Below, in pieces: positions 18,050 to 30,626 of a stretch of 64,000 nucleotides of DNA. This DNA comes from Roseovarius arcticus (lineage in GTDB: Bacteria; Pseudomonadota; Alphaproteobacteria; Rhodobacterales; Rhodobacteraceae): assembly GCF_006125015.1 (NCBI RefSeq), contig NZ_SZZN01000001.1, positions 1,364,001 to 1,428,000 of the forward strand, written 5' to 3'. Both the position numbers and the translations under genes were made by a program. The notes beneath the pieces were generated by a model. It had not been told where the DNA came from and did no database searches. It worked only from the letters and a program-made list of their open reading frames with translations. Within the stretch, counting starts at the first letter, position 1; each line of letters begins with the position of its first letter.

Positions 18050-18688
18050 TCAGTTGATCGGCGATGGGATCGGCTCTGGGCGGTAAGTTCCATTGGCCTC
18101 CACACTATCGTATAATCGAAAATCTGGCGCGTATTTTCGGCGTAAGACTGCCTCAGTTGCGGGCAGCAATATCAGTGGATCCTTGGGTGATGCGTTCATC
18201 CGCGTCGTGCTGAGGCTGACACCTAGCCTCGATTCGAGATAATTCGTAAGACTGTGTTGATCATCATATCGAAAAAGGTGCGTGGCGGCGGTGCCGTTCT
18301 TCTGTGGCTCTAGAAATTTCGATTGCGATCCCACATTGGCGGGTTGGGGCTGCTTTCCCTGAACATACCCTTGGACGAATGTGTCGAAGCTTACGTCATG
18401 CGTTCCAGTTGGGCGGCCCTTAAGAAAGGGCCTCTGGCGATAACGATACCAACTTCCCAGCCAATCAATGGGCTCGCGTATGACCGCGATCACATGCAAA
18501 TCTTCTCCGATGAATTTTTCCAAGGCAGGCCGAAAGAAGCGATTGTAGCGAAATACGGGCGCGTGTTTCAGTTCAGGCGGATCGTTGATTACCATAGATG
18601 CGTGTGGGCCGAGGGCTGCTTGCCATGCGGTCGTGCCTGTCTTTGGTACTGACAGGAAAACCAATTTGTGCTTGGAAAACACCAGCAT
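18050..18688 (-). CDS. Sulfotransferase family protein
   Basis: The 212-residue product has the PAPS 5'-phosphosulfate loop PKTGTTAW at residues 15-22 and a 3'-phosphate motif with the REPIDWLGSWYRYRQ pattern near residue 72. It is thus a cytosolic PAPS-dependent sulfotransferase; the acceptor (polysaccharide, lipid or small molecule) is unknown. I start it at ATG 18688, which has GGAGAG just upstream. A longer frame to 18757 lacks a ribosome site. It sits alone between cckA and recA, on the opposite strand to both, with somewhat AT-richer sequence than its neighbours. This hints at a later insertion, but I cannot prove transfer. Confidence 0.82.
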   Translation of the reverse strand: MLVFSKHKLVFLSVPKTGTTAWQAALGPHASMVINDPPELKHAPVFRYNRFFRPALEKFIGEDLHVIAVIREPIDWLGSWYRYRQRPFLKGRPTGTHDVSFDTFVQGYVQGKQPQPANVGSQSKFLEPQKNGTAATHLFRYDDQHSLTNYLESRLGVSLSTTRMNASPKDPLILLPATEAVLRRKYAPDFRLYDSVEANGTYRPEPIPSPIN

Positions 18689-18814
18689 GTCTCTCTCCGT
18701 GGGGCGCAGGCGACCGTCATTAGCCGACCTTAACCCTTTATCAATACTTATCGCCAAATGTGTAGTTATGAATATTTGACTTGAAATGTTCTCTGTTTGT
18801 CTTCATTTAGCTTG

Positions 18815-18829
18815 GAACAAGAAGAGAAC
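18815..18829. promoter_or_regulatory. LexA (SOS) box of recA
   Basis: GAAC-AAGAAGA-GAAC is a perfect match to the alphaproteobacterial LexA box (GTTC-N7-GTTC, read on the other strand). It ends 52 bases before the recA ATG. A second, imperfect copy, GTTC-TCTGTTT-GTCT, lies at 18788-18802. Two operators would allow tight repression of recA. Confidence 0.88.
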
Positions 18830-18881
18830 ATTTACAGCAATTGCCGCTTGGGGCAGGGTGTGGAATAAGGACGGAAATGCA

Positions 18882-19967
18882 ATGGCAACGGCAGATCTTT
18901 TGACGATGGACAATAAAAAAAGCGCAGACAAGCAAAAGGCACTCGACAGCGCGCTGGCGCAGATTGAGCGGCAGTTTGGTAAAGGATCGATCATGAAGTT
19001 GGGGGACAACCCCATCACGGATATTGAATCGACGTCTACCGGATCACTCGGTCTTGATATCGCCCTTGGTATTGGCGGCATTCCCAAAGGCAGGGTCGTC
19101 GAGATTTATGGCCCTGAAAGCTCGGGCAAGACTACGCTAACGCTGCATTGTGTCGCTGAGGCGCAAAAGAAGGGCGGCGTTTGCGCGTTTGTTGATGCAG
19201 AACATGCGCTGGATCCACAGTATGCGCGCAAGCTGGGCGTAGACTTGGATGAGCTTCTAATTTCGCAGCCAGATACGGGCGAGCAGGCGCTTGAGATCGT
19301 GGATACGCTGGTGCGCTCGGGTGCCGTCAGCATGATCGTGGTCGACTCCGTTGCGGCTCTGACGCCGAAATCTGAGCTAGAGGGCGACATGGGCGACAGT
19401 AGCGTCGGCGTTCACGCTCGCCTGATGAGCCAGGCCATGCGTAAGCTGACGGGTTCTATTAGCCGTACGAAATGTACCGTCATTTTTATCAACCAGATTC
19501 GTATGAAAATTGGCGTTATGTTCGGTAGCCCCGAAACGACGACGGGCGGTAACGCGCTGAAATTCTACAGCTCGGTTCGTTTGGATATTCGGCGCATTGG
19601 CGCACTCAAAGACCGCGACGAAGTCGTTGGTAATGCCACGCGTGTTAAGGTCGTCAAAAACAAGGTCGCGCCGCCGTTCAAGCAGGTCGAATTCGACATC
19701 ATGTATGGCGAAGGCATCAGCAAGATGGGCGAGATTTTGGATCTGGGCGTCAAGGCTGGTGTAGTCGAGAAGTCTGGTAGCTGGTTCAGCTACGGGGATG
19801 AGCGCATTGGCCAGGGTCGCGAAAATGCGAAGACTTTCCTCAAGGAAAATAGCAACATGGCGCTAGAGATTGAGGACAAGATCCGCGCGGCGCACGGCCT
19901 TGATTTTGACATGGCCAACCCTGCCGATGTTGCCAGCGGAGACGACGAAGATCTCATGGAGGGCTGA
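18882..19967 (+). CDS. recA: Recombinase RecA
   Basis: RecA coats single-stranded DNA, drives strand exchange and triggers LexA self-cleavage. The 361-residue product has the P-loop GPESSGKTT at residues 77-85 and the [20 protein letters not shown] segment. The [15 protein letters not shown]2 region and an acidic C-terminus ending in DDEDLMEG follow. The frame is open 32 codons upstream, but ATG 18882 matches family length and keeps the LexA box in the promoter. A strong terminator follows within 60 bases, so it is monocistronic. Confidence 0.97.
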   Translation: MATADLLTMDNKKSADKQKALDSALAQIERQFGKGSIMKLGDNPITDIESTSTGSLGLDIALGIGGIPKGRVVEIYGPESSGKTTLTLHCVAEAQKKGGVCAFVDAEHALDPQYARKLGVDLDELLISQPDTGEQALEIVDTLVRSGAVSMIVVDSVAALTPKSELEGDMGDSSVGVHARLMSQAMRKLTGSISRTKCTVIFINQIRMKIGVMFGSPETTTGGNALKFYSSVRLDIRRIGALKDRDEVVGNATRVKVVKNKVAPPFKQVEFDIMYGEGISKMGEILDLGVKAGVVEKSGSWFSYGDERIGQGRENAKTFLKENSNMALEIEDKIRAAHGLDFDMANPADVASGDDEDLMEG

Positions 19968-19990
19968 TTGGCCCTGCCTGCAAGTTAAGA

Positions 19991-20024
19991 AGGCCCGGCC
20001 GCATATACGCGCCGGGCCTTTTTT
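19991..20024 (+). terminator. Rho-independent terminator of recA
   Basis: Arms AGGCCCGGC and GCCGGGCCT flank an 11-base loop and are followed by TTTTTT. It lies 24 bases after the recA stop codon and 80 bases before alaS. Confidence 0.93.
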
Positions 20025-20105
20025 CTTGCGGTGGACAGGCGTGGCGGGGCCGGATAATCAGAGCGTCGCCCAACCCGTCTGAAAACGCCGCGAAAAGAGG
20101 TTCCC

Positions 20106-22769
20106 ATGCCGACGCTGAACGATATCCGCTCGACCTTTCTGAGTTATTTCGACCGACACGATCACCGCGTTGTCGAGAGCTCGCCATTGGTGCCGCGCAA
20201 TGACCCGACGCTGATGTTCACCAATTCCGGAATGGTTCAGTTCAAGAACCTTTTTACCGGGGTTGAGCGGCGGGACTACGTACGCGCGACCAGCAGCCAA
20301 AAATGTGTGCGCGCGGGCGGCAAGCATAACGATCTGGACAATGTTGGATATACGGCGCGCCACCACACATTCTTTGAGATGATGGGCAATTTCAGCTTTG
20401 GAGACTACTTCAAGGAGGATGCGATCCGCTTTGCTTGGGAGTTGCTGACGCGCGATTTTGGCATCGACAAGTCCAAGTTTCTGGTGACAGTTTATCATAC
20501 CGATGTTGAGGCAGCAGCCATCTGGAAGAAGGTGGCCGGCCTCGGCGATGATCGCATTATTCGCATCGCCACTGACGACAACTTCTGGTCGATGGGCGCG
20601 ACGGGCCCTTGCGGGCCGTGCTCTGAGATTTTCTATGACCACGGGCCAGAAATCTGGGGAGGCCCTCCGGGCAGCCCGGAGGAAGATGGCGACCGGTTTA
20701 TCGAAATCTGGAACCTCGTCTTCATGCAGAACGAGAGGTTTGAGGACGGCACGCAGCGTGATCTGGACATGCAGTCGATTGACACCGGAATGGGGCTAGA
20801 ACGGATCGGGGCGCTGCTTCAGGGCAAGCACGACAATTACGACACCGACGTTATGCGCGCCCTGATTGAGGCCAGCGCACATGCCACCAGCACTGACGCG
20901 GACGGGCCCGGCAACGTGCATCACCGGGTCATCGCTGATCACCTGCGGTCGACGTCCTTTCTGATGGCCGATGGCGTGATGCCGTCGAATGAGGGGCGCG
21001 GGTATGTCCTGCGTCGCATTATGCGACGCGCCATGCGCCATGCGCATTTGCTGGGGGCCAAGGATCCGGTCATGTATCGGCTGGTGCCATCGCTGGTCAC
21101 GCAGATGGGGCAGGCCTTTCCCGAATTGGGCCGCGCTCAGAACATGATCGAGGAAATGCTGCGACTGGAGGAGACGCGTTTCAAGCAAACGCTTGACCGC
21201 GGACTTGGCCTGCTGGACGAGGCGTTGCTAGATCTTGGCGAGGGTGCAGACCTGCCCGGTGCCACCGCGTTCAAACTCTATGACACGTTCGGCTTTCCGC
21301 TGGACCTGACGCAGGATGCGCTGCGTGAAAAGGGACGCGGTGTGGATATCGCGGGATTCGATGCGGCGATGGCCGAGCAAAAGGCCAAGGCGCGCGCCGC
21401 TTGGGCCGGCACCGGCGAGGCCGCTGATCAGGGCGTGTGGTACGACATAGCCGAGGCTAGCGGCGTGACCGATTTTCTTGGCTACGACACTGAGAGCGCC
21501 GAGGCGCAGATCGCCGCACTGGTCCAAGATGGTGCGACGGTCAAGAGCGTAGGCGCGGGCGAAACCGTTCAAATCGTGCTGAACCAAACGCCATTCTATG
21601 CGGAATCGGGCGGTCAGGTGGGCGACCGTGGCACCCTGCGCTGCGAAGACGGAGAAGCGCGGATTACTGATACGCGTAAGGTAGCAGGCGTGTTCATCCA
21701 CTTTGCTGAGGTGACGCGCGGCACGCTGACCAAGGGCGCGGCTGTTCAGATGGAGGTCGATCACGGCCGCCGCAGCGCTATCCGGGGAAACCACTCCGCG
21801 ACCCATTTGCTGCATGAGGCACTGCGGGAGACGCTTGGCGACCATGTCGCGCAACGCGGCAGCCTGAACGATGATGGGCGCCTGCGTTTTGATTTTAGTC
21901 ATACGCAGGGCTTGTCGGAGGATGAGTTGGCTCGCGTGGCGGCGGACGTGAATGCGTTTATCCGCCAGAATGCACCGGTCGAGACGCGGATAATGACGCC
22001 GGACGAGGCGCGAGCGTTGGGCGCGCAAGCGCTTTTTGGTGAGAAGTACGGCGACGAAGTGCGCGTCGTTTCCATGGGTGCGCAGGACGGATCGGGCAAA
22101 GGCGCGGACAAAAGCACTTACTCGATTGAGCTGTGCGGCGGGACGCATGTGGCCCAGACGGGCGATATTGGCCTGTTTGTGCTGCTCAGCGATACAGCCT
22201 CCAGCGCGGGTGTGCGCCGAATCGAAGCGCTGACCGGGGCTGCTGCGCTAGAGCACCTCACAGATCATTCCAAAACGCTGACCGAGATTGCGGGCGCTTT
22301 GAAAGTCCGTCCAGCTGATGCACAGGCCCGCGTCCGCGCGTTAATGGACGAGCGCCGCACGTTGGCGAACGAGGTCGCCCAATTGCGGCGCGAGCTGGCC
22401 ATGTCGGGCGGTGCGGGGCAGGGCGGCGAGGCCGAGATCGAAGAGATCGGCGGCACTAAGTTTATCGCACAAGTGGTCAGCGGCATTTCGGCGAAGGACC
22501 TGCCAGGCCTTATCGACCAGCACAAAGAGCGCATCGGTAGCGGTGCCGTGTTGCTGATTGCGGACACTGGCGGCAAGGCTGCGGTTTGTGCGGGTGTGAC
22601 CGATGACAAGACGGGCGCGCTGTCCGCAGTTGACATCGTGCGCACTGCTGTCGTTCATCTAGGTGGCAAAGGTGGCGGCGGCAGGGCTGACCTGGCGCAG
22701 GGCGGCGGCGCTGATGCGTCGGGGGCCGGCGCCGCAATTGACGCCGTCCGCACATTACTGAAAGGTTAA
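20106..22769 (+). CDS. alaS: Alanyl-tRNA synthetase
   Basis: This class II synthetase of 887 residues charges tRNA-Ala. The N-terminal catalytic domain shows [11 protein letters not shown] and the [13 protein letters not shown] motif. The editing domain has the zinc ligands in [13 protein letters not shown] and, further on, LCGGTH. The C-terminal third is the oligomerisation region with Gly-rich DLAQGGG near the end. Length and domain order are normal. It follows the recA terminator, a common alphaproteobacterial neighbourhood, and a DUF1330 gene starts 4 bases after its stop. Confidence 0.97.
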   Translation: MPTLNDIRSTFLSYFDRHDHRVVESSPLVPRNDPTLMFTNSGMVQFKNLFTGVERRDYVRATSSQKCVRAGGKHNDLDNVGYTARHHTFFEMMGNFSFGDYFKEDAIRFAWELLTRDFGIDKSKFLVTVYHTDVEAAAIWKKVAGLGDDRIIRIATDDNFWSMGATGPCGPCSEIFYDHGPEIWGGPPGSPEEDGDRFIEIWNLVFMQNERFEDGTQRDLDMQSIDTGMGLERIGALLQGKHDNYDTDVMRALIEASAHATSTDADGPGNVHHRVIADHLRSTSFLMADGVMPSNEGRGYVLRRIMRRAMRHAHLLGAKDPVMYRLVPSLVTQMGQAFPELGRAQNMIEEMLRLEETRFKQTLDRGLGLLDEALLDLGEGADLPGATAFKLYDTFGFPLDLTQDALREKGRGVDIAGFDAAMAEQKAKARAAWAGTGEAADQGVWYDIAEASGVTDFLGYDTESAEAQIAALVQDGATVKSVGAGETVQIVLNQTPFYAESGGQVGDRGTLRCEDGEARITDTRKVAGVFIHFAEVTRGTLTKGAAVQMEVDHGRRSAIRGNHSATHLLHEALRETLGDHVAQRGSLNDDGRLRFDFSHTQGLSEDELARVAADVNAFIRQNAPVETRIMTPDEARALGAQALFGEKYGDEVRVVSMGAQDGSGKGADKSTYSIELCGGTHVAQTGDIGLFVLLSDTASSAGVRRIEALTGAAALEHLTDHSKTLTEIAGALKVRPADAQARVRALMDERRTLANEVAQLRRELAMSGGAGQGGEAEIEEIGGTKFIAQVVSGISAKDLPGLIDQHKERIGSGAVLLIADTGGKAAVCAGVTDDKTGALSAVDIVRTAVVHLGGKGGGGRADLAQGGGADASGAGAAIDAVRTLLKG

Positions 22770-22773
22770 ATAT

Positions 22774-23061
22774 ATGCCCGCACTTTGGATCGCCCATGTC
22801 ACCGTCACCGACGAGGAAGCTTATGGTCGCTATGCTGCGCTGGCCGGGCCCGCTATAGCAGCGCATGGTGGCCGCTTTGTTGCGCGAGGTGGCCGTTTCG
22901 TACAGCTTGAGGGCAAAGAGCGTCCGCGCAACGTGGTAGCGCGGTTCGACAGCGTCGAGGCCGCTGAAGCCTGCTATCATTCGGCAGAGTATCAAGAGGC
23001 GCTAGATCACGCGCGGGGCGCCTCAGAACGCGAATTGATGATCGTCGAGACAAGCGAGTAG
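22774..23061 (+). CDS. DUF1330 domain protein
   Basis: This small 95-residue protein of the DUF1330 family has a dimeric ferredoxin-like fold. The family pattern is visible: ALWIAHVTVTDEEAYGRYAALAGPAIAAHGGRF at the start, then FDSVEAAEACYHSAEYQEAL. No catalytic role is established for the family. Its start lies 4 bases after the alaS stop, so it is co-transcribed and probably coupled to alaS. Transcription ends at the stem-loop at 23114-23144. Confidence 0.82.
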   Translation: MPALWIAHVTVTDEEAYGRYAALAGPAIAAHGGRFVARGGRFVQLEGKERPRNVVARFDSVEAAEACYHSAEYQEALDHARGASERELMIVETSE

Positions 23062-23113
23062 CGCTAATCCGAAGGCCTGACCTAAGCGTCGCTGCCAGCA
23101 CTGCCAAAAATGC

Positions 23114-23144
23114 AAACGGCCAGATGTAATCATCTGGCCGTTTT
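23114..23144. terminator. Bidirectional terminator between DUF1330 gene and typA
   Basis: A perfect 13-base inverted repeat (AAACGGCCAGATG ... CATCTGGCCGTTT) with loop TAAT has an A-run on one side and a T-run on the other. It serves both convergent genes. Confidence 0.92.
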
Positions 23145-23162
23145 CGAATTTAATTTTAAGGC

Positions 23163-24992
<1,830 letters not shown>

Positions 24993-25108
24993 TCCTTGGG
25001 GTTTTTTTCAGCGCCCTATAGCTTGCGCGCGTGATTTACCAGCGCAAAGGTGTGGGGGCGCAGTTATCGGCGGGTAGATGTGGCAGAGTGTGTGCCCTTG
25101 CGCAGTGT

Positions 25109-25987
25109 TTACAGGCAAAGCGTCGTGGCGCCCAAATCACGCAGGACGGCGCCGGTGCCCGTCTTGAACCGGGTGATGCCAGGGATGCGCGCGGTATCGG
25201 TGCGGCCAAGATCAAGCCGTTTGTAGCCGGCCTGCGCCAGATGACACGACGCGCGCCACATCAATAAGGTATGCGCGTTCAGGCTGCGCCCATGCGGGCC
25301 TGTCCAGCCGATGTGATACGTGGCTGTAGGTGCGTGGAGCAGCATTAGCATAAACGCGACGGGAGTGCCTTGTTCCTCTGCGATCAGTATCAGGGTGCCG
25401 TCCGGAGCAATTTGTGTCCATTTTGCGATGAATTTATGCGGTAGAGTAGCATAGCGCCGTTGTGCGCGCTGCGCTGCCTCCTGCGCCAGCAGCGGGCCGT
25501 CGCGGGCCAGATCGAGCGGGCGAATGGTGACCGCTAGATCGAGATTCTCGGCCCGACCCAGCCGATTGCGCCACTTGCCGTGTTGCGCGCTGCGGCGCGC
25601 GGCCTCGCTGCCTGTCAGGTTCAACTCTGCCATCTGCACACCCTTGGCTACGGGCAAGCCCTTACGCGGCTGGCCTGCATCCGCGCCGATCGCCCAGAGG
25701 GCACGCCAAGGCGCGGCGCGGGAAAGGCCGGCGAGCGCGCGATTCTTTTGGTCGGTCGATGCGCCAGTTGCCCAGACGGGTCCGCGCGGTAGCCAAGCGA
25801 TACGCAGCGGTCCGACGCGCCGGGCATAACTCCGGGCGCGCGCTATCTGGGCGCCATCCTCAGTTACATCCATCACTGCCGTCTCGCAGCCAAAGCTGCG
25901 CATGACGGCGGCGTAGGTGTCGCTTTGCTGGAGGGGGGTGCCGGGCAGATTACCTGCCGTGGCCGGATTGGCTAGGGTGATTTGCAT
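25109..25987 (-). CDS. GNAT-fold acetyltransferase (BioF2/FemAB-like)
   Basis: The 292-residue product looks like a GNAT acyltransferase of the Acetyltransf_6 type. The C-terminal half holds the core: LILIAEEQGTPVAFMLMLLHAPTATYHIGWTG, then LLMWRASCHLAQAGYKRLDLGRTD, with the end KTGTGAVLRDLG. Such domains occur in FemAB-like aminoacyl transferases and in polysaccharide-modification enzymes; the substrate cannot be told. It stands alone, 47 bases downstream of ssb on the same strand, and could be read through from ssb. Confidence 0.7.
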   Translation of the reverse strand: MQITLANPATAGNLPGTPLQQSDTYAAVMRSFGCETAVMDVTEDGAQIARARSYARRVGPLRIAWLPRGPVWATGASTDQKNRALAGLSRAAPWRALWAIGADAGQPRKGLPVAKGVQMAELNLTGSEAARRSAQHGKWRNRLGRAENLDLAVTIRPLDLARDGPLLAQEAAQRAQRRYATLPHKFIAKWTQIAPDGTLILIAEEQGTPVAFMLMLLHAPTATYHIGWTGPHGRSLNAHTLLMWRASCHLAQAGYKRLDLGRTDTARIPGITRFKTGTGAVLRDLGATTLCL

Positions 25988-26034
25988 GGACGCAACTTAG
26001 CCGCGCCCATGCCTAAGATTTCGTTAAGGTGCTA

Positions 26035-26574
26035 TCAGAACGGGATCTCGTCGTCGAAATCGCGTGAGGGGGCGCTGCCGCCGCCTGACCCACCGCCCGA
26101 TCCGCCGCCAGACGGTCCGCCGCGATCACCGTCGCCGCCATAGCCACCGCCGCTGTCGCCGCCATAATCGCCGCCGCCTCCATCGCCGCCGGAGTAGCCG
26201 CCGCCACCACCACCACCGCCGTCGCGACCATCGAGCATGGTCAACGTGCCGTTGAAGCCCTGCAACACGATCTCGGTCGAGTATTTATCGACGCCGGCCT
26301 GATCCTGCCATTTGCGCGTCTGAAGCTGCCCCTCGATGTAGACCTTGGAGCCTTTCTTCAAATATTGCTCGGCAATGCGCACGAGACCCTCGTTAAAGAT
26401 TGCGACGGAATGCCATTCGGTCTTCTCGCGCCGCTCACCAGTGCTTTTGTCTTTCCAGGTTTCCGAGGTGGCAATGCGCAGGTTGCACACTTTACCGCCG
26501 TTCTGGAACGTGCGCACTTCGGGATCGCGGCCCAGATTGCCGATGATGATGACTTTGTTAACCGACCCGGCCAT
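26035..26574 (-). CDS. ssb: Single-stranded DNA-binding protein
   Basis: SSB protects single-stranded DNA and recruits repair and replication partners. The 179-residue product has the OB fold in residues 1-110 (the [16 protein letters not shown] start and WHSVAIFNE). A glycine-rich flexible linker (about 118-168) and the partner-binding tip DDEIPF at the C-terminus follow. The linker is encoded by a long GGC/GGT-rich repeat tract. No GTTC-N7-GTTC box precedes it. TTAA-CTCCGTG-TTAC at 26602-26616 is one base off the CtrA consensus. Confidence 0.96.
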   Translation of the reverse strand: MAGSVNKVIIIGNLGRDPEVRTFQNGGKVCNLRIATSETWKDKSTGERREKTEWHSVAIFNEGLVRIAEQYLKKGSKVYIEGQLQTRKWQDQAGVDKYSTEIVLQGFNGTLTMLDGRDGGGGGGGGYSGGDGGGGDYGGDSGGGYGGDGDRGGPSGGGSGGGSGGGSAPSRDFDDEIPF

Positions 26575-26744
26575 GCGCGTCCTCCTTATGGGGCTTGGAA
26601 TTTAACTCCGTGTTACATCACCTGAACAGGGTTAATGCCAGCCTAAAATATGGCATGACGAGGGGCTCGGCGCGCGTAAGGCTGGAATTATCCGGCGGAA
26701 TCGGTTAGCCAGACACAGACTTGGGTGGAAAAAGCGATTTCAGC

Positions 26745-27344
26745 ATGAAGATATTTCCTGGAACTGCAGTCGTATCCTGCGCGCTGGCATTCGGTTTATT
26801 TACGCAGATGGGCCATGCCGAAACACTGTCGACTAAAAGCCGCGTCAAGATGTTCAAATCACAGACCAGCGTGCTGGATAATCGCGCGGCATCGCAATAC
26901 AAAGCGTCCGTGCGTCTGCAGCCAGCCGCGATCAACACGCCGACCAAGTGGGACAACGCCAAGACCTACACCGGCAAATATCGCGGCGAATTTCTGATGA
27001 TGGCCAAGGCCGCAGCACGCAAGCATTCGGTGCCCGAGGATCTATTCCTGCGGTTGATCCAGCAAGAGAGTGGATGGAAACCGGGCGCACTTTCGCACAA
27101 GGGCGCGATCGGGCTGGCGCAGCTGATGCCGGGCACGGCCGCGGTTCTGCGCGTTGATCCGCACGATCCACAGCAAAACCTTGAAGGCGGCGCGCGCTAT
27201 CTGGCGATCCAATTCCGCGAGTTCGGAACGTGGCGACTGGCGCTGGCGGCGTACAATGCCGGACCGGGTGCCGTAAAGAAGTACGGCGATGTGCCTCCCT
27301 ACGAGGAAACCACCAATTATGTGCGCGTCATCTGGGGCAGCTGA
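26745..27344 (+). CDS. Lytic transglycosylase (SLT domain)
   Basis: This periplasmic peptidoglycan-cleaving enzyme has 199 residues. A signal peptide ([25 protein letters not shown]) is followed by a spacer and an SLT domain from about residue 88. The catalytic Glu is in [14 protein letters not shown], followed by [14 protein letters not shown] and [12 protein letters not shown], which are standard family motifs. The frame is open from a TTG at 26721, but ATG 26745 starts the signal peptide. It is divergent from ssb and converges on an AraC-type regulator with only four bases between the two stops. Confidence 0.9.
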   Translation: MKIFPGTAVVSCALAFGLFTQMGHAETLSTKSRVKMFKSQTSVLDNRAASQYKASVRLQPAAINTPTKWDNAKTYTGKYRGEFLMMAKAAARKHSVPEDLFLRLIQQESGWKPGALSHKGAIGLAQLMPGTAAVLRVDPHDPQQNLEGGARYLAIQFREFGTWRLALAAYNAGPGAVKKYGDVPPYEETTNYVRVIWGS

Positions 27345-27348
27345 TCGG

Positions 27349-28137
27349 TCACGCCTTGCGGGCGCGCTTGCGCAGCTCTGATGGACTGGCCTTGGTGTGC
27401 TGCGCGATAAAGCGCGAGAAGTAGGCCGCGCTGCCAAAGCCCAGTTGGGCGGCGACATGACGGATTGCGTCGTCTCCGTCCTCCAGCATTTCGCGAGCGG
27501 CATGCAGCGTGCGCTGCACCAGCAGATCGGCAGCGGTCAGATCGCAGCACGCCTTGCAAGTGCGCGTCAGATGCGTGGGCGTGACCCCCAAATCGCGGGC
27601 ATAGTTGGCCATAGGCTGTCCGGTGCGGTGGTTTTGCTCAACCAGAGATGCGTAGGCCGTCACCAGCCGCTGCGCAGCGGTAGGGCGCGGAGGCACCTCC
27701 TGATCGATCAGCGCGCGGCGCAGCCAGACGGTAATCAAAATCGCAAGCGCCTGCGCCGCTTCATCCGCGAAAGGTCTCATCCGGGCTGCCTCGCGCGCCA
27801 TGGCGTCCAGTAGCGCCGTAAGCTCGGCCTGATTCTGTACCTCGCGGATGCGCAAATGCTCAGGCTGGTCCGGCATCAGGGCAGGGCCGCCGGGCGCAAT
27901 CAGGCAGACCTGACCATAACAGGCCGGGCCGATATCCAGCGAGAACAGCGTTCCTGCAGGCACGGCAAGTGCATTATGCGCACCAATGCCGCGCCTTACG
28001 CCGCTAACCGTGGCGCGCGCCTGCCCCCGCGTGACCCAGATCAAGGCATGACGCGGCTGGCTATGCGGCAAATTCAGCCGCCAAGGCGCGCCGCGCGACC
28101 ATTGCGCAAGCGTCAAAAGTTGTGAGGTGTCGGTCAT
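27349..28137 (-). CDS. AraC-family transcriptional regulator
   Basis: The 262-residue product has an N-terminal cupin-like sensor region (LIWVTRGQARATV near residue 33) and a C-terminal AraC DNA-binding domain with two helix-turn-helix units. The first is in NYARDLGVTPTHLTRTCK around residue 178; the second is DAIRHVAAQLGFGSAAYFSRFIAQHT near 226. The ligand and target genes are unknown. It is convergent with the transglycosylase gene and upstream of no obvious metabolic operon, so its target is probably elsewhere. Confidence 0.85.
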   Translation of the reverse strand: MTDTSQLLTLAQWSRGAPWRLNLPHSQPRHALIWVTRGQARATVSGVRRGIGAHNALAVPAGTLFSLDIGPACYGQVCLIAPGGPALMPDQPEHLRIREVQNQAELTALLDAMAREAARMRPFADEAAQALAILITVWLRRALIDQEVPPRPTAAQRLVTAYASLVEQNHRTGQPMANYARDLGVTPTHLTRTCKACCDLTAADLLVQRTLHAAREMLEDGDDAIRHVAAQLGFGSAAYFSRFIAQHTKASPSELRKRARKA

Positions 28138-28228
28138 TCACGTCTGCCCATGTCGGAATGGTCCAAGTTTATCCCGCGATTGCAGGGATATACATTGCAA
28201 AAAATCGTAAATGGGAAAATCGGCGGTT

Positions 28229-29104
28229 TTAGGGCAGCGTGATGGCCTGCCAGCCATTCATACGCGCACGAAACCACGTGCGCTGGCGCTTCGCAAATTG
28301 CCGAGTGGCGATCGTGGCGGCGTCGGTCGCGTCCTGTAATGGCATTTCACTGCGCAGATAGGCCGCCAGTTCGGGCGCGCCGATAGCCTTGGCACTGGGG
28401 CGCTCCATTCGACCGCTATCTATCTGAGCGCGTACCTCATCCAGCGCGCCCGCCTCGATCATCGCATCCAGTCGCCGCGCGATGCGCGCATTCAGCCACT
28501 CACGCTGGGCGTCCAGCAGCAGGGCATGACAGCCAGCCAGCGGCAGCAAGGGCGGCGGCGTACTATCCTGCCAATCTGCCAGCCCGCGCCCGGTGGTGCG
28601 CTGCACCTCCCATGCGCGCTGCACGCGCATGGGGTTCTGCAGGTCAATGCGAGTGCGGGTTGCAGCATCCAGCGTGTCGGTCATCTGGTCGAGCTTGCCT
28701 GCGTTGCGCAGGCCGTCGCCCTCGGCCCGGACGTGCGGCGGGGTCGGCGGAATTTCGGCCAGCCCCTCGGTGAGTGCTGTAAAATACAGACCTGTGCCAC
28801 CGACGATGATCGGCCTCGGCCCGTGTGTTAGCAGCGGCGCTACATCGCGCAGCCATTGGCCCACGGAATACTCTGCATCCTGAGGGACGTGGCCATATAG
28901 CGCGTGAGGCGCGCGCGCCTCATCCGCCTGCGTCGGGCGCGCGGTCAGCACGCGCCACCCGGCGTAGACCTGCATGGAATCGGCGTTGATGATCCTGCCG
29001 CCGAAACGCTCTGCGATTTCTAACGCCAACGCCGATTTGCCAGACGCTGTGGGTCCGGCGATAAGCACGGGCAGATCCTCGGATATGTTCAAACCGCTCA
29101 GCAT
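28229..29104 (-). CDS. miaA: tRNA dimethylallyltransferase MiaA
   Basis: MiaA adds the isopentenyl group to A37 of tRNAs that read UNN codons. The 291-residue product has the P-loop GPTASGKS at residues 17-24, [11 protein letters not shown] with the catalytic Asp, and [10 protein letters not shown]. It also has [16 protein letters not shown] and the C-terminal [14 protein letters not shown] start at ATG 29104; the frame is open 20 codons further but homologues begin near here. It is divergent from pyrH across a 169-base gap. Confidence 0.94.
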   Translation of the reverse strand: MLSGLNISEDLPVLIAGPTASGKSALALEIAERFGGRIINADSMQVYAGWRVLTARPTQADEARAPHALYGHVPQDAEYSVGQWLRDVAPLLTHGPRPIIVGGTGLYFTALTEGLAEIPPTPPHVRAEGDGLRNAGKLDQMTDTLDAATRTRIDLQNPMRVQRAWEVQRTTGRGLADWQDSTPPPLLPLAGCHALLLDAQREWLNARIARRLDAMIEAGALDEVRAQIDSGRMERPSAKAIGAPELAAYLRSEMPLQDATDAATIATRQFAKRQRTWFRARMNGWQAITLP

Positions 29105-29273
29105 GGCGGCGCTTTTAACGCAGGCACTTGGCACTGGCGAGGCGTTTTGCCGTCTCGGCCACATAAGAGCCCCGTTTAAACGATTGAACTATGCCGCCGT
29201 TTGCGACATTTTGCGCGCCAGACAGCCGCAGACAGCCGCAGATAGCGCCAGCCAGCCAATCAGGAGTCATCCC

Positions 29274-30005
29274 ATGCCCGACAGCGACACCCCCAAGACG
29301 ACCTTTCGGCGCGTAATGCTGAAAATCTCTGGGGAGGCGCTGATGGGTGATACGGCATATGGCCTGCATCCGCCCACAGTTGAACGGATCGCGCGCGAAG
29401 TTAAGGTTGTGCACGACATGGGCGTCGAGATTTGCATGGTCATCGGCGGCGGCAACATCTTTCGCGGGTTGCAAGGCTCTGCGCAGGGGATGGAACGGAC
29501 GACCGCCGACTATATGGGCATGCTGGCCACCGTGATGAACGCGCTGGCAATGCAGAGCGCCCTGGAAGAATTGGGCGTATTCTGCCGGGTGATCTCGGCC
29601 ATCCGCATGGACGAGGTCGCCGAGCCATACATCCGCCGCCGCGCCGTCCGCCACTTGGAGAAAAAACGCGTATGCATCTTTGCCGCGGGCACGGGCAATC
29701 CCTACTTCACGACTGATACCGCCGCGACACTGCGGGCCAATGAAATGGCGTGTGAGGCGATCCTGAAGGGCACCAAAGTCGACGGCGTCTATGACAAGGA
29801 CCCGATGACGAACCCTGATGCAGTGCGCTATGATCGCATCACCTATGACGATGTGCTGCAAAAACACCTAAAGGTTATGGATGCCAGCGCAATTGCACTG
29901 GCGCGCGACAACAATCTACCCATCATCGTCTTTTCCCTCGACGAGCCGGGAGGCTTTAAGGGCATCTTAGCCGGTCAGGGTACATACACAACTGTCCACG
30001 CCTGA
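29274..30005 (+). CDS. pyrH: UMP kinase
   Basis: PyrH phosphorylates UMP to UDP. The 243-residue product has the amino-acid-kinase motifs [37 protein letters not shown] and [12 protein letters not shown] 29274 has an AGGAG site 6-10 bases upstream and matches family length; an open frame 100 codons upstream is chance. A short tandem repeat of GACAGCCGCA lies just before the ribosome site (about 29219-29242). It opens the long co-directional envelope run and is followed by frr after 57 bases. Confidence 0.96.
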   Translation: MPDSDTPKTTFRRVMLKISGEALMGDTAYGLHPPTVERIAREVKVVHDMGVEICMVIGGGNIFRGLQGSAQGMERTTADYMGMLATVMNALAMQSALEELGVFCRVISAIRMDEVAEPYIRRRAVRHLEKKRVCIFAAGTGNPYFTTDTAATLRANEMACEAILKGTKVDGVYDKDPMTNPDAVRYDRITYDDVLQKHLKVMDASAIALARDNNLPIIVFSLDEPGGFKGILAGQGTYTTVHA

Positions 30006-30062
30006 CAGGCGCCCGGTCGATATTGGCCGCGAACTGATAGACTGACTGCAAGAGGATACATC

Positions 30063-30626
30063 ATGGCCGACGATATCGAAATCGACACAGCCGATCTGGA
30101 ACGGCGCATGGAGGGGGCGATTGCATCGCTTAGAGTCGAATTTGCCTCGCTGCGCACGGGCCGCGCCAGCGCCTCGCTGCTGGAGCCTGTGATGGTCGAC
30201 GCCTACGGCCAGATGACCCCGATCAATCAGGTTGGCACCGTCAACGTCCCAGAGCCGCGCATGGTCACGATCAACGTGTGGGACAAGGGGCTGGTCAACA
30301 AGGTTGAAAAAGCCATCCGCAACAGCGGCCTTGGTATTAATCCGCAAATGAACGGCACCATCATCATGCTGCCCATTCCGGAGTTAAACGAGGAACGCCG
30401 CCGCGATCTGACCAAAGTCGCATCGACATATGCCGAAAACGCCCGCGTCGCCGTGCGCAACGTGCGCCGCGACGGCATGGATCAGATTAAAAAGGGCAAG
30501 GTAAACGGCATGTCCGAGGACGACCAGAAATTCTGGGAGACTGAGGTGCAGGACCTGACCAACCGCTTTATCGGCCGCGTGGACGAAACGCTTGAGACGA
30601 AGCAGGCGGAGATCATGCAAGTTTGA
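30063..30626 (+). CDS. frr: Ribosome recycling factor
   Basis: RRF splits the post-termination ribosome together with EF-G. The 187-residue product has the three-helix-bundle motifs [20 protein letters not shown] and [16 protein letters not shown], and the conserved [14 protein letters not shown]. An AGAGGA ribosome site precedes the ATG. The TGA stop shares one base with the ATG of uppS (TGATG), so the two are coupled. Confidence 0.97.
   Translation: MADDIEIDTADLERRMEGAIASLRVEFASLRTGRASASLLEPVMVDAYGQMTPINQVGTVNVPEPRMVTINVWDKGLVNKVEKAIRNSGLGINPQMNGTIIMLPIPELNEERRRDLTKVASTYAENARVAVRNVRRDGMDQIKKGKVNGMSEDDQKFWETEVQDLTNRFIGRVDETLETKQAEIMQV

Noticed and set aside
21228..22148. 306-codon frame antisense to alaS
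   Set aside because: It is the same codon-bias artefact; alaS motifs are intact on the plus strand.
26602..26616. CtrA box in front of ssb
   Set aside because: TTAA-N7-TTAC has a mismatch, and such sites occur by chance in AT-richer gaps. It is noted in the ssb entry only.
28974..29273. 100-codon N-terminal extension of pyrH
   Set aside because: It runs antisense through the start of miaA; UMP kinases begin at the ATG at 29274, which has a good ribosome site.
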